Positions 1 to 8,441 of a DNA stretch of 64,000 bases are shown here, in pieces. The stretch's first letter is position 1; the number at the start of each line of letters is the position of its first letter. The notes beneath the pieces were generated by a model that worked only from the letters and a program-made list of their open reading frames with translations, did no database searches and was not told the DNA's origin. The DNA is from an uncultured Methanoregula sp. Its GTDB lineage: Archaea > Halobacteriota > Methanomicrobia > Methanomicrobiales > Methanospirillaceae. Location of the stretch: positions 1,241,539-1,305,538 of the forward strand of contig NZ_OY763919.1 of the NCBI RefSeq assembly GCF_963667735.1. Reading direction: 5' to 3'. Both the position numbers and the translations under genes were made by a program.

Positions 1-104
1 GGGCCGATAAGGGTGAAGATCTCGCCTTTTTTGGTCTCGAACGAGATATCCCGGATCGTCTCCCGGGCGCCGAACTTCCTGGAGACCTGATCGAGCCGTA
101 TCAT
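1..104 (-). CDS. tupC: Tungstate ABC transporter, ATP-binding subunit (5' end only)
   Basis: Only the first 34 codons are inside the window; the rest lies off the left edge. The visible N-terminus has the opening of an ABC nucleotide-binding domain: a beta strand, an aromatic A-loop-like stretch and the start of the Walker A region (FTLIGP). Its ATG overlaps the permease stop codon in an ATGA arrangement, so the two are translationally coupled. With the permease and the TupA-like binding protein upstream, it would energise uptake of tungstate or molybdate. The subunit type is inferred from context because the Walker B and signature motifs are not visible. Confidence 0.8.
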   Translation of the reverse strand, partial: MIRLDQVSRKFGARETIRDISFETKKGEIFTLIG

Positions 105-829
105 TCGCGGGGGCCTCCACTGATCCGCTGCATATCCACGGACATCCCTGCCGTGATCAGGTTCAGGGAGAGAACAACGAGCAGGGCAACCAGGAGGAGG
201 ATGATCCCAAGGGCAATGGAGAGACCGAAATCCCCCATACCGGTCTCAAGGGTAATGGCAGTTGTCAGGACCCGGGTGTGGCCCCGGATATTGCCGCCGA
301 TCATCATCGCAACCCCGACCTCGGCGATTGCACGCCCGAACCCGAAGACAACCGCACTCAGGATGGCGTACCGGGCCTCTTTGAGGATCTCCCAGATCTT
401 CTGGAATGTGTCCGCACCCAGGGCCACCAGTGTATCGCTGATGCTCTTGTCTATCCCGCTCAGTGCCGAGATGACAAGCCCCGTCATGATGGGGATGATG
501 AGAACCATCTGCCCGAGAATCATTCCCTGGGGGGTGAAGAGGAGCCCGAGAAAGCCCAGAGGGCCGCTTCGGGAGATGAGCAGGTAGATGACAAGGCCGA
601 CAACTACGGTCGGGACCGAGTAGAGGGTCTGGATGAGGATGATGAGCGCACGTTTTCCCCGGAACTCATTGAAATGGATTAGGCTCCCAAGCGGGATAGC
701 AACAAGGGCTGCGAGGATAGTTGCCGAGAGCGAGATGTACAGGGAGAGGAGGGCGATCTGCATAACCTCAGGGTTTAAGGTAACGATGAGATCGATTGCC
801 TGGATGATGCCTGCCGATATGTCGCCCAA
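101..829 (-). CDS. tupB: Tungstate ABC transporter, permease subunit TupB-like
   Basis: This 242-residue inner-membrane protein has about five or six hydrophobic segments. A cytoplasmic EAA-type loop near residues 130-165 (ALGAD..QKIWEILKEAR, then GRAIAEVGVAMMIGG) docks onto the ATPase. That layout and length fit TupB/ModB-type permeases. It follows the substrate-binding gene by 177 bases and overlaps the ATPase gene by four bases. The neighbouring molybdenum/tungsten genes make an oxyanion substrate likely. Tungstate rather than molybdate is inferred from the TupA-like partner, not from a residue I can point to here. Confidence 0.85.
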   Translation of the reverse strand: MGDISAGIIQAIDLIVTLNPEVMQIALLSLYISLSATILAALVAIPLGSLIHFNEFRGKRALIILIQTLYSVPTVVVGLVIYLLISRSGPLGFLGLLFTPQGMILGQMVLIIPIMTGLVISALSGIDKSISDTLVALGADTFQKIWEILKEARYAILSAVVFGFGRAIAEVGVAMMIGGNIRGHTRVLTTAITLETGMGDFGLSIALGIILLLVALLVVLSLNLITAGMSVDMQRISGGPRE

Positions 830-990
830 CCCTGTTCACTCCTGAATCTACCTATCTCGCGTTCATCTGCCGGATGATCAGAAGACCCGGCTCTTCAACC
901 AACGTTTCTTTCTTTTCATTATAGTTAATGAGATGCTCCGGGCAGGGCATGCGTACCCCGATGAACCGCTCTCTTCCGGATCTCATTGGC

Positions 991-997
991 AAAAAAA
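991..997 (-). terminator. T-run after tupA
   Basis: On the minus strand seven T residues follow the tupA stop within about 15 bases, the usual archaeal termination signal. It may attenuate expression between the binding protein and the permease/ATPase pair, giving more binding protein than transporter. Confidence 0.4.
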
Positions 998-1006
998 GAA
1001 GGGGGA

Positions 1007-2083
1007 TTACTTTGTACTGGCTGCTGCCGTGGTTGCCGCGGTTACTGCAGCAGTGGTTGTTGCTGCTTTGGGAGCAGGAGCCACATCGGTTGCGGGGGTC
1101 GTGTGATCCCCGACATATCCTGCCGGTGCAGTCGGGACCGTGACACTCATCGGGATGAAGAGGGCTTTGCTGTACTTGTCCACACCATAGCTGCCGATAG
1201 CGGTCTGGGTGTCCGGTGCAATCAAGAAGTTGACGAAGTTGTTTGCCATCTGGATCTTGTCAGCCGGCTGCTTGTCGTTGTACACGGTCATGACGCTGTA
1301 GATGTTCAGGAGACTTGCACCATTGCTGATGATCGGGACGAGGTTTAAGTCCTTCTTGTAGGCAAGGTACGTGCCTTCGTCGGTAAGGGCATATGCTCCC
1401 TTCTCGCTTGCCATCTGGAGGGTCTCTCCCATGCCCTTGCCTGCCTCTACATACCAGTCACCGGACTTCTCGATCTGGGCGGTGTAATTGTACTTGGCAT
1501 TGGACCAGATCTTCTGCTCGGCAGTGTGGGTTCCGGAACCGTCGCCACGGGAGATGAAGGCCACCTTTGCGGTCTTGTTCATGCCCTTCAAGTAGAGGGT
1601 CGTGAATGCATTCTCGGGAGTCATGCCCTTGATGCCTGCCGGGTCATCGGCCGGGCCGACAATGACAAACGAGTTGGATGCGAACGAGCGGCGGTTCAGG
1701 CCGTAGCCATCCTTCATGAAGGCGAGCTCCTGGCTCGGGGAGTGGACGAGCAGGACATCTGCATCGCCTTTCTTGGCAAGCTCGATCGCCTTGCCGGTAC
1801 CCTGCGAGGTGATCTTCAGCGTGACATTGTACTGTTTCTCGAACATGGGCTGGAGGTAGTCGAGAAGCTTGGTGTCGTACAGGCTCGTTGTCGTTGCAAT
1901 GACGAGCGTCTTCTGGCCGCTGTCCGTTACTGCCGGGGTTACCGCAGCAGTTCCGGCTGCTGTAGGGACCGTGGTTGTCGCGGGCGTTGTTGCCGGGGAA
2001 CTGGTACATCCTGCTATGAAGACTGTCAGGCACAGGACTGCAATGATACCTGCAGTCAATCCGAATTGCACACTCTTTTTCAT
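1007..2083 (-). CDS. tupA: Tungstate-binding lipoprotein TupA-like
   Basis: This 358-residue extracytoplasmic solute-binding protein has a lysine start, a hydrophobic signal segment and a lipobox-like site ending at Cys26 (VFIAGC), followed by a Thr/Pro/Ala-rich linker to about residue 55. The mature domain opens with LVIATTTSLYDTKLLDYLQPMF. The TTTS motif is characteristic of the TupA/WtpA-like class of oxyanion binders. GDADVLLVHSPSQE and the ISRGDGSGTHTAE segment are further family landmarks. The last 35 residues are an Ala/Thr-rich tail, longer than in typical members and possibly a cell-surface spacer. It leads the tupABC order on this strand, and a palindrome lies upstream. Confidence 0.88.
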   Translation of the reverse strand: MKKSVQFGLTAGIIAVLCLTVFIAGCTSSPATTPATTTVPTAAGTAAVTPAVTDSGQKTLVIATTTSLYDTKLLDYLQPMFEKQYNVTLKITSQGTGKAIELAKKGDADVLLVHSPSQELAFMKDGYGLNRRSFASNSFVIVGPADDPAGIKGMTPENAFTTLYLKGMNKTAKVAFISRGDGSGTHTAEQKIWSNAKYNYTAQIEKSGDWYVEAGKGMGETLQMASEKGAYALTDEGTYLAYKKDLNLVPIISNGASLLNIYSVMTVYNDKQPADKIQMANNFVNFLIAPDTQTAIGSYGVDKYSKALFIPMSVTVPTAPAGYVGDHTTPATDVAPAPKAATTTAAVTAATTAAASTK

Positions 2084-2157
2084 AATATGACCGGCATAAC
2101 GTTACGGCGGGTAATAATTGAATGTTTCTTTTTATACTATGTTAAAAAAAATGGTTA

Positions 2158-2178
2158 ATCAGCTGGTAACCAACTGAT
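2158..2178. promoter_or_regulatory. Candidate operator palindrome upstream of tupA
   Basis: A 21-base imperfect inverted repeat, ATCAG-NN-GGT-N-ACC-NN-CTGAT, sits about 75 bases upstream of the tupA start in an AT-rich promoter region. The half sites match exactly outside the central bases. A winged-helix gene lies next upstream, so this is a plausible binding site for it or for another oxyanion-responsive regulator. Confidence 0.45.
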
Positions 2179-2268
2179 AATCAAATGGTTTTTAAAATTT
2201 TTTATTGACTTGACACTCTTGTTAACTGCATGCGAAACGCATGTGCAGATCCCGACAAAAACCGGCAA

Positions 2269-2607
2269 TCAGCTCTTTTTGATCAGGGCAGAGAAGATCT
2301 CGCACCCGAGTATTTCCTGCATCTCACCGGCGTAATGATCCTGCAAGAGCTGCAGCAGTTTACGGCTTCCTTTGTCCGTTGTCAGGACGCCCACGCGTTC
2401 TGCGCGGGTGATGAGGTCTTCCTCTTCCATCATGGCAAAATACGGAAGAATGTAGTAATGGGGGACCTCGAGGAATTCCGCCAGCCGCCGTGTTGTGGGG
2501 AATTTGATCCTGATCGCATTTTCCGCAAACGTCAGGGATATCGATCGTTCCTGTATCTGGATGCGGATTGCCGCATCAAAGAGGATATCAATCGAGAGAG
2601 CCGCCAT
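2269..2607 (-). CDS. Small winged-helix DNA-binding protein, possible regulator of tupABC
   Basis: This 112-residue protein has a C-terminal half shaped like a winged helix: a helix-turn-helix around residues 38-62 (TTRRLAEFLEV..YYILPYFAMM), then a short wing and a helix (RVGVLTTDKGSRKLLQLL). The first 35 residues form a beta-rich or helical lead with no recognised ligand motif. It is transcribed in the same direction as the tungstate importer and lies upstream of it, with the palindromic site between them. I do not recognise a named family. Control of tupABC is inferred from position only. It could equally be a global regulator. Confidence 0.6.
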   Translation of the reverse strand: MAALSIDILFDAAIRIQIQERSISLTFAENAIRIKFPTTRRLAEFLEVPHYYILPYFAMMEEEDLITRAERVGVLTTDKGSRKLLQLLQDHYAGEMQEILGCEIFSALIKKS

Positions 2608-3103
2608 GGAGATTTCCTGTACCTGATTGGGCGTGACGGACTAAAATAATATCACTCCCCGGAGATGCCGGTCCAAAGGTCTCCGGTACTGACATTGCGG
2701 GGGAATATCTTCATCCCTGACTGGAGATCTTTCGATCCTCTTCCGGATCAACCCCTCCTCCGGCCCTCCGGCCGATCTCCCCTCCGGGAAAAAGCCGGGA
2801 CATCGATCCAATAGGCAATAAAAAGGTTTTATTTGGGGGCAGAATTCCCCCTCAAATGGATAAAATACGGTCAATTTAACCCCCTTCCAGATTCAGTGTG
2901 CTATAATTCGTAAAAAAATGCGACTCTCCAAAAACCTGTTTTACAAATCGGGCTCCGATTGGCAAACGGGGCGTTTTAGGGGGAGATTTGGCTGCGGGCG
3001 ATCCCAGGTCAAAGGGCTTCCAAGGACTATGTGAAACGCAGAATAAACCGGCAATACCCGACCGTGAGGCTTTGCTCCCCCGGCAGGGTTACGGGAAAAA
3101 TGA
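2608..3103. other. Intergenic region with a G/C hairpin
   Basis: No convincing gene is visible in these 496 bases. A short inverted repeat at 2832-2856 pairs TTTGGGGG with CCCCC-T-CAAA around a 7-base loop and could form a stable hairpin. The open frames here have compositions unlike the neighbouring genes. Confidence 0.4.
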
Positions 3104-3307
3104 TTATTTCTTCTTCTTGTGGTCGTCGGCAACGGGTTTCATGTACACGATCTCCGCACCAACGTCTTTTGCAATCTGCTCGATCTCGAACTTCCGGAAA
3201 TGGGTTGCCGTGATCTGAATCTCGCCCCCGGTCACTGCAACGATCCGGTACTTGGGCGACTCGACACCTTCGCCGACTTTCTGGCGTTCACGAATGTAGA
3301 TTTTCAT
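3104..3307 (-). CDS. Small conserved-looking basic-tailed protein, function unknown
   Basis: The ATG at 3307 is chosen because GGAG lies seven bases upstream and the protein then begins cleanly at MKIYIRERQ. The product is 67 residues, alternating strands and helices (YRIVAVTGGEIQI, then HFRKFEIEQIAKDVGAEIVYM), ending in a run of lysines. I do not recognise the family. It is divergent from the molybdenum-storage-like gene and shares its promoter region, which suggests a role connected with molybdenum or tungsten. That link is inference. Confidence 0.6.
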   Translation of the reverse strand: MKIYIRERQKVGEGVESPKYRIVAVTGGEIQITATHFRKFEIEQIAKDVGAEIVYMKPVADDHKKKK

Positions 3308-3375
3308 ATATAATCTCCTGCCAGTCACCGGGTGGTATACCGCTGTTCTCTGGTCTGCCGGGGTGATGGCTCTGA

Positions 3376-3391
3376 TATACCAATTGGTATA
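3376..3391. promoter_or_regulatory. Perfect 16-base palindrome between divergent genes
   Basis: TATACCAATTGGTATA is a perfect palindrome lying just upstream of the TATA box of the storage-protein gene and inside the shared promoter of the divergent small gene. A related GGTATACC octamer occurs about 40 bases away near 3334. This is the geometry of a repressor or activator site. Confidence 0.5.
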
Positions 3392-3397
3392 CAAGAC

Positions 3398-3406
3398 TTT
3401 ATACTT
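3398..3406 (+). promoter_or_regulatory. TATA box of the molybdenum-storage-like gene
   Basis: TTTATACTT lies about 35 bases before the chosen ATG at 3440, so transcription would start roughly 10-15 bases before the start codon. This supports that start over the upstream in-frame alternative at 3332. Confidence 0.5.
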
Positions 3407-3439
3407 TACCATTGCAGTATTGGGAATGAGTGTGTCACT

Positions 3440-4249
3440 ATGAACAAACGGTTTGAGCTGACGAGCGGGCTCCAGGGCGAGACCCTGGTCCGGAAGGGGA
3501 TGAAGAGAAAACGATCGATGGCAGAACAGATCCGGATTGCCCCGGAGATCAACGTGATCAAGATTGGTGGCCACGGTGCGATCGATTACGGCCGTGAAGT
3601 CATGCACCCGCTCTGCGAGGAGATCGGCACGTTGTCAAAGAAACACCAGCTGCTCGTAGTAACCGGTGGCGGCGGACGGGTACGCCACATCATGGACATC
3701 GGCATGGATCTCGGTATGCCCACCGGTGTCCTTGCGGAATTATCTGCTAAGATATCAGAGCAGAATGCGATCATGGTATCGATCCTTCTTTCTAAGTATA
3801 ACGGGACGCGTATCCATACCGGGGATCTCCTTGAACTCCCGATGCTCTTGAAACTCGGGATCCTGCCGGTGACCCACGGCACTCCGCCGTACGGGCTGTA
3901 CGAACATCCGTCCAGGAACGACATGATCCCTCCGCACCGGACCGATACCGGGGCTTTCCTGATGGCTGAGGTTCTCGGGGCCAGAAGCTGCATCATCGGC
4001 AAGAACGTGGACGGACTCTATACTGAGGATCCGCGGAAGAACCCGGATGCAGAGATCATCCGCAATATAACCGCACAGGAACTCCTTGAGATGAACCTGG
4101 ACGACCTGGTGCTTGAACCGATGGTTATCGAACTCCTGAAAGAATCCGTCCACATCCGCGAGGTCCGGATCATCAACTGCCACACCCGTGGCAATCTCGG
4201 AAAAGCCATCAGCGGGAAAAATGTCGGGACAATTATCCGGGCCGAATGA
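3440..4249 (+). CDS. Molybdenum-storage-protein-like amino acid kinase family protein
   Basis: The 269-residue product has the amino acid kinase fold of UMP kinase and of the MosA/MosB molybdenum storage subunits. INVIKIGGHGAIDYG near residue 35 is the phosphate-binding start, LLVVTGGGGRVRHIMDIG follows, and IIGKNVDGLYTEDPRKNP near residue 195 is the nucleotide-binding segment. MosAB stores polynuclear molybdate or tungstate oxide clusters in an ATP-dependent cage. The N-terminal 30 residues and overall architecture fit that family better than pyrimidine-making UMP kinases. Only one subunit gene is present, so any cage would be homomeric. A true nucleotide kinase is the alternative; the surrounding Mo/W genes favour storage. 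Confidence 0.75.
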   Translation: MNKRFELTSGLQGETLVRKGMKRKRSMAEQIRIAPEINVIKIGGHGAIDYGREVMHPLCEEIGTLSKKHQLLVVTGGGGRVRHIMDIGMDLGMPTGVLAELSAKISEQNAIMVSILLSKYNGTRIHTGDLLELPMLLKLGILPVTHGTPPYGLYEHPSRNDMIPPHRTDTGAFLMAEVLGARSCIIGKNVDGLYTEDPRKNPDAEIIRNITAQELLEMNLDDLVLEPMVIELLKESVHIREVRIINCHTRGNLGKAISGKNVGTIIRAE

Positions 4250-4689
4250 TCCTGCCCCACTCTATCAGGTTACCTGAGCCTTGTTCAGCTCTTTTTCTTT
4301 TTCCCGGTATCTTTCCGATAATGTGCTGTTCTGATATCCTGGACTGTCGCCGGCATGAAACAACCGGATCCGCCGCCAGGGTTCTTTCGATACTATCCTC
4401 TTACGGGGTGTTTGTGCGCGTTTGGGGCAAACCGGTCCCCGGGACCGATCCTGATTACGGCAGGGAATTATTTTTCCTGTTTTATGAAAACCCATGGGCC
4501 GGAAAACAGAAAAAAACCCTCACCGGTGTTAAGAAGATGTTAAACCGGGAACCCAATGTTAACCTGATGCAAAAAAACCGATCCTACATTAACTCATTCT
4601 GTTTTACCGTCTGTAAAATTCATAATCTTTAATTACAGTTTTGAATCAACTCTTGGATTAAGCAAATTTGATAAAAAAATTTGTGTGTG
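4250..4689 (+). promoter_or_regulatory. Leader and promoter region of Fwd operon 1
   Basis: These 440 bases hold no convincing gene. The 3' half is AT-rich and contains several TGTTAA-type elements between about 4527 and 4595, including a GTTAAC, ahead of a weak TATA-like stretch around 4628. Such clustered motifs suggest a regulator site. Tfx in this organism is one candidate, known from Methanothermobacter to bind near the fmd promoter, but its motif cannot be verified here. Confidence 0.35.
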
Positions 4690-4959
4690 ATGTGCATGGC
4701 GTTTGCAGTACATGTAAACATGGAACGATGCACCGGATGCAACAACTGTGTTGTTGCCTGCCCGGTCAATGCCCTTGAGCTCTTTACGCTCGACCCTGTC
4801 ACCAAGGAGAAGATCTACCAGGTGCAGGACGGGGTGGCAAAGAGCCTTGATTTCAAGGCTGAACTATGTGCAGGATGCGGCGTATGTGTCGAAGCATGCC
4901 CGTATGATGTGATCAGTCTCTCCGGGAAAGGCTCAACTGATGTCCCGGCCAAGGCCTGA
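4690..4959 (+). CDS. fwdG: Ferredoxin-type subunit of formylmethanofuran dehydrogenase (copy 1)
   Basis: A 89-residue protein with two [4Fe-4S] motifs, C-x2-C-x2-C-x3-CP at about residues 14-25 (CTGCNNCVVACP) and at about 62-73 (CAGCGVCVEACP). It would carry electrons into the tungsten/molybdenum active site of the Fwd complex. ATG at 4690 or 4696 are both possible; both, and the preceding GTGAT, are conserved in the second operon. The sequence around the start is almost identical between the two operons, a sign of shared ancestry or conversion. It opens the operon, 21 bases before fwdD. The subunit letter is assigned by role and position. Confidence 0.82.
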   Translation: MCMAFAVHVNMERCTGCNNCVVACPVNALELFTLDPVTKEKIYQVQDGVAKSLDFKAELCAGCGVCVEACPYDVISLSGKGSTDVPAKA

Positions 4960-4980
4960 CCTGAAAAGCGAGGAGATGGA

Positions 4981-5391
4981 ATGGCAGAGAAGAAAATTAC
5001 TCTCAATATGATCACGTGCCGGACGATCCAGCAGGGCGTTGGCATGGAAGCAGGCAAGACGTCTCAGAAGTACTTCGACGCCTGCACGATTATGCATATG
5101 CACCCCGACGACATGAAGAAACTCGGGGTATGGAAGAACACGAATGTGAAGGTAACAAGCTCGGTCGGCAGCGTTATTGTCAAAGCCGTCGAGACCCGCG
5201 AGGACCTTGTCCCGGGCCTTGCCCATATCCCGATGGGACCCTGGGCAAACCGGATCGTCCCGGCCTACACCTTCTCAACCGGAGAGCCCTGCTTCAAGGG
5301 ATTCCCGGTCGATGTCGAGATAGCGGCAAACGAACGCATTATGGGCGCTGTCGAGGTACTGCAGGACGCCTGCGGACTCTTAAGGAAGTGA
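4981..5391 (+). CDS. fwdD: Formylmethanofuran dehydrogenase subunit D (copy 1)
   Basis: This 136-residue protein resembles the molybdopterin-dinucleotide-binding beta-barrel that is a C-terminal domain in other molybdoenzymes but a separate subunit here. Landmarks are MITCRTIQQGVGMEAGK at the start, GVWKNTNVKVTSSVGSVIVKAV in the middle and GLAHIPMGPWANRIVP after it. It binds the pterin cofactor together with FwdB. A GGAG lies just before the ATG. It is followed by fwdB after six bases. Confidence 0.9.
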   Translation: MAEKKITLNMITCRTIQQGVGMEAGKTSQKYFDACTIMHMHPDDMKKLGVWKNTNVKVTSSVGSVIVKAVETREDLVPGLAHIPMGPWANRIVPAYTFSTGEPCFKGFPVDVEIAANERIMGAVEVLQDACGLLRK

Positions 5392-5397
5392 CGAGCA

Positions 5398-6720
5398 ATG
5401 CCAAAAGAAGTAACTGATGTTATCTGCCCGTTCTGCGGCACCCTGTGCGATGACCTCATCGTCACTGTTTCCGATGACAACAAGACCATCCTTGGTGTCA
5501 AGAACGCCTGCGCCATCGGCGCCGAGAAGTTCAACCACCAGCGGCTCCCGGGCCGGGTCAAACTCCCCCGGATGAGACAGGCTGACGGCACCTACAAGAA
5601 CGTGTCTTACGATGAAGCCATCGACTGGACTGCAAAGATGCTCGTCAAGTCAAGGAAGACCCTGATGTACGGCTGGGCATCCACGAGCTGCCAGGCCATG
5701 TCCATCGGCCACGAGATTGCCGAGAAGGTCGGCGGTATTGTGGACAACTGTGCAACCGTCTGCCATGGCTCGTCCCTGATTGCAATCGAAGATGTCGGTG
5801 TCCCGAGCTGTACGCTCGGTGAGGTCAAGAACCGTGCCGACCGCGTCATATTCTGGGGTTGCAACCCGGCTCACGCCCACCCCCGGCACATGTCCCGGTA
5901 CTCCATCTTCCCCCGCGGCTTCTTCACGGTGAAGGGCCACAAGGGCCGGAAGATCTACTGTGTCGACTGCCGGTACACGGACACTGCCAAGTGCGCCGAT
6001 GAGTTCATCCAGGTCCAGCAGGGATTCGACTACGAACTCTTAAACGCCTTCAGGACCGCAGCCCGCGGCGAGGCACTCCCGGACACCGTTGGCGGCGTTC
6101 CCAAAGAGAAGATCTACGAGATCGTTGAAGACCTGAAACAGGGCCGGTTTATTATCATCTTCTTCGGTATGGGTCTCACCCACTCCATGGGCAGGAACCA
6201 CAATATCGATATCGCCATCAACCTGACCCGCGACCTCAACGACTTCACGAAATGCGCGATCATGGCCATGCGGGGTCACTGGAACGTTACCGGTTCCGGC
6301 CAGGTACTTGGCTGGCAGTACGGGTTCCCGTACGCAGTCGACCTCTCCCGGAGAGACCAGGCCCGGCACCAGACCGGTGAGACGACCTCCGTCGATCTCC
6401 TCAACCGCAATGAAGTCGAAGCCTGCTTCTATATTGCAACCGATCCCGGTGCACACTTCCCGGTCGATGCAATGATCAGCTCCTCCCGGAAGCCCACGGT
6501 CACTATCGACCCGCACATCCAGTGCACGACCGAGATCTCCGATATCCACATCCCGGTCGCCATGGTCGGGGTCGAGACCGGTGGCTGTGCCTATCGTATG
6601 GACAACGTCCCGATCGAGACCCGAAAGGTTGTCGACCCGCCGGAAGGCATGCTCACGGACGAGGAACTCTTAACCAAGATCAACCACCGTGTTGACGAGC
6701 TCCTGAAAGGAGGCGCGTAA
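5398..6720 (+). CDS. fwdB: Formylmethanofuran dehydrogenase catalytic subunit B (copy 1)
   Basis: FwdB is the tungsten- or molybdenum-bispterin subunit that reduces CO2 to formate, which FwdA then condenses with methanofuran. The 440-residue product has the [4Fe-4S] motif C10-x2-C13-x3-C17-x20-C38 and the metal-ligating Cys122 in NCATVCHGSS. Selenocysteine occupies this position in some methanogens, but here the codon is an ordinary Cys. FWGCNPAHAHPRH and GMGLTHSMGRNHN are further cofactor-binding segments. The stop codon abuts the fwdA ATG directly. Whether the metal is W or Mo cannot be read from the sequence. Confidence 0.93.
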   Translation: MPKEVTDVICPFCGTLCDDLIVTVSDDNKTILGVKNACAIGAEKFNHQRLPGRVKLPRMRQADGTYKNVSYDEAIDWTAKMLVKSRKTLMYGWASTSCQAMSIGHEIAEKVGGIVDNCATVCHGSSLIAIEDVGVPSCTLGEVKNRADRVIFWGCNPAHAHPRHMSRYSIFPRGFFTVKGHKGRKIYCVDCRYTDTAKCADEFIQVQQGFDYELLNAFRTAARGEALPDTVGGVPKEKIYEIVEDLKQGRFIIIFFGMGLTHSMGRNHNIDIAINLTRDLNDFTKCAIMAMRGHWNVTGSGQVLGWQYGFPYAVDLSRRDQARHQTGETTSVDLLNRNEVEACFYIATDPGAHFPVDAMISSSRKPTVTIDPHIQCTTEISDIHIPVAMVGVETGGCAYRMDNVPIETRKVVDPPEGMLTDEELLTKINHRVDELLKGGA

Positions 6721-8430
6721 ATGTCTGAATATATCATCAAGAACGGACACGTCTTTGACCCGGTCCAGGGCATCAAGGGTGACAAGAAAGATATCGCTGT
6801 CAAGGATGGCAAGATTGTCGACAAGGTCGGATCCGGTGCAAAGGTCATCGATGCCGCAGGCAAGACCGTCATGGCAGGAGCCATCGAGGTTCACGCCCAT
6901 GTTGCAGGCCCCAAGGTCAATGCAGGCCGCTGGTACCGCCCCGAGGACAAGCATTTCGACTCGCACAAGAAGCCCGGTATCACCAGGATCGAGGGCGGCA
7001 AGTCCATCCCGACCGTCTTCAAGACCGGCTACGAGTATGCCCGGCTTGGGTTCACGTTCGCGATGGAAGCCGCAATGCCCCCGCTGTATGCCCGGCATGT
7101 CCACGAAGAGATCCACGACACCCCCATCATTGACGAAGCCGCACTCCCGGTCTTCGGCAACAACTGGTTCATCCTTGAGTACCTCAAGAACCATGAAGTC
7201 GAGAACACCGCAGCCTACATTGCCTGGATTCTCCGCCAGACCAAGGGCTATGGTGTCAAGTGCGTCAACCCCGGCGGCACCGAAGCCTGGGCCTGGGGAC
7301 TGAACTGTCTCACCATCCACGACCCGGTCCCGTACTTCGAGATCACCCCGGCAGAGATCATCAAGGGCTTAATCGAGGCAAACGAGTACCTCGGCCTCCC
7401 GCACTCGATGCACCTCCACCAGAACGATCTCGGCAACCCCGGCAACTACAAGACCACGATCGACTCCTTGAAGCTCGCAGAAGGCATCAAGGCCAACAAC
7501 AACTTCGGCCGCGAGCAGGTCCTGCACTCCACGCACCTTCAGTTCCATGCCTACAAGGGCACCAACTGGGGCGACTTCGAGTCCGGTGCCAAGGAAGTCA
7601 TGGACTACGTCAACAAGCAGAAGAACCTCACCATCGATACCGGTAACGTCACCCTTGACGAGACCACGACGATGACTGCCGACGGTCCGTTCGAACACCA
7701 CCTCCACGGCCTCAACCACTTAAAGTGGTTCAACGTGGATGTCGAGCTCGAGACCGCAGCGGGTATCGTGCCATTCATCTACGACCCGAACAACGCAGTC
7801 TTCGCCAGCCAGTGGGCAGTAGGCCTTGAGATCGCACTCTATGCAAAGGACCCGATGCGCTGCTTCATCACCACCGACCACCCGAACGCAGGACCGTTCA
7901 CCCGCTACCCGCGTGTGTACTCCTGGCTGATGTCCAAGAAGGTCCGTGACGAACGCCTCCACTCCTTCAAGAAAGCCGACAAGGTCATCGCAGCAACGAA
8001 CCTCGCCAGCATGGACCGCGAGATCACGCTCTACGAACTGGCAGCCATGACCCGCGCCGGCCCGGCAAAATGCCTTGGCCTTGCAAAGGACTACGGCGGC
8101 CTGAAGCCGGGCATGAACGCCGACATCGCCATCTACAACATCAACCCCGACAAGTTCCCCTCAAGCGGGCCTGAGATCGAGAAGGCATTTGCAAACGTTG
8201 CCTACCTCTTCAAGGACGGCAAGATCTGTGTCGAAGGCGGCAAGATCGTCGACATGGGCCACAAGCAGACATTCTGGGTGGATGCCAAGGTCAACGAGAA
8301 CAAGCAGGTCATGCACGACATCCGCGAGAAGTTCCTCCGCTACTACAGCATCAACGAGAACAACTACCCGGTCCCCGAGAGCTATGCACCGCACCAGCAC
8401 ATCATCGGCGTGGATGCAACCAAGGCGTGA
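6721..8430 (+). CDS. fwdA: Formylmethanofuran dehydrogenase subunit A, amidohydrolase (copy 1)
   Basis: FwdA (569 residues) is the binuclear-metal amidohydrolase subunit that joins formate, delivered through an internal tunnel from FwdB, to the amine of methanofuran. The metal-binding VHAHVAGP motif puts His58 and His60 at the usual place after the first beta-sandwich strand. LHLHQNDLGNPGN, HSTHLQFHAY and the late TTDHPNAGPFTRYP supply further ligands and the catalytic Asp. The C-terminus returns to the small beta domain. It shares its start boundary with fwdB without a gap. Its paralog in operon 2 is clearly homologous over the full length but differs in the 75-110 segment. Confidence 0.93.
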   Translation: MSEYIIKNGHVFDPVQGIKGDKKDIAVKDGKIVDKVGSGAKVIDAAGKTVMAGAIEVHAHVAGPKVNAGRWYRPEDKHFDSHKKPGITRIEGGKSIPTVFKTGYEYARLGFTFAMEAAMPPLYARHVHEEIHDTPIIDEAALPVFGNNWFILEYLKNHEVENTAAYIAWILRQTKGYGVKCVNPGGTEAWAWGLNCLTIHDPVPYFEITPAEIIKGLIEANEYLGLPHSMHLHQNDLGNPGNYKTTIDSLKLAEGIKANNNFGREQVLHSTHLQFHAYKGTNWGDFESGAKEVMDYVNKQKNLTIDTGNVTLDETTTMTADGPFEHHLHGLNHLKWFNVDVELETAAGIVPFIYDPNNAVFASQWAVGLEIALYAKDPMRCFITTDHPNAGPFTRYPRVYSWLMSKKVRDERLHSFKKADKVIAATNLASMDREITLYELAAMTRAGPAKCLGLAKDYGGLKPGMNADIAIYNINPDKFPSSGPEIEKAFANVAYLFKDGKICVEGGKIVDMGHKQTFWVDAKVNENKQVMHDIREKFLRYYSINENNYPVPESYAPHQHIIGVDATKA

Positions 8431-8441
8431 GGTGAAAAAAG

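Noticed and set aside
2641..2874. A 77-codon minus-strand frame upstream of the winged-helix gene
   Set aside because: Composition is Pro/Arg-rich and unlike neighbouring genes, no ribosome site is visible, and it lies across a hairpin.
4246..4632. A 128-codon plus-strand frame in the Fwd 1 leader
   Set aside because: The product has no domain-like pattern, lies in the AT-rich leader and overlaps the storage-protein stop; a regulatory region explains it better.
5398..6720. Possible selenocysteine in FwdB, and likewise in FwdB copy 2 and FdhA
   Set aside because: The metal-ligand position in all three is encoded by an ordinary Cys codon, with no in-frame TGA.
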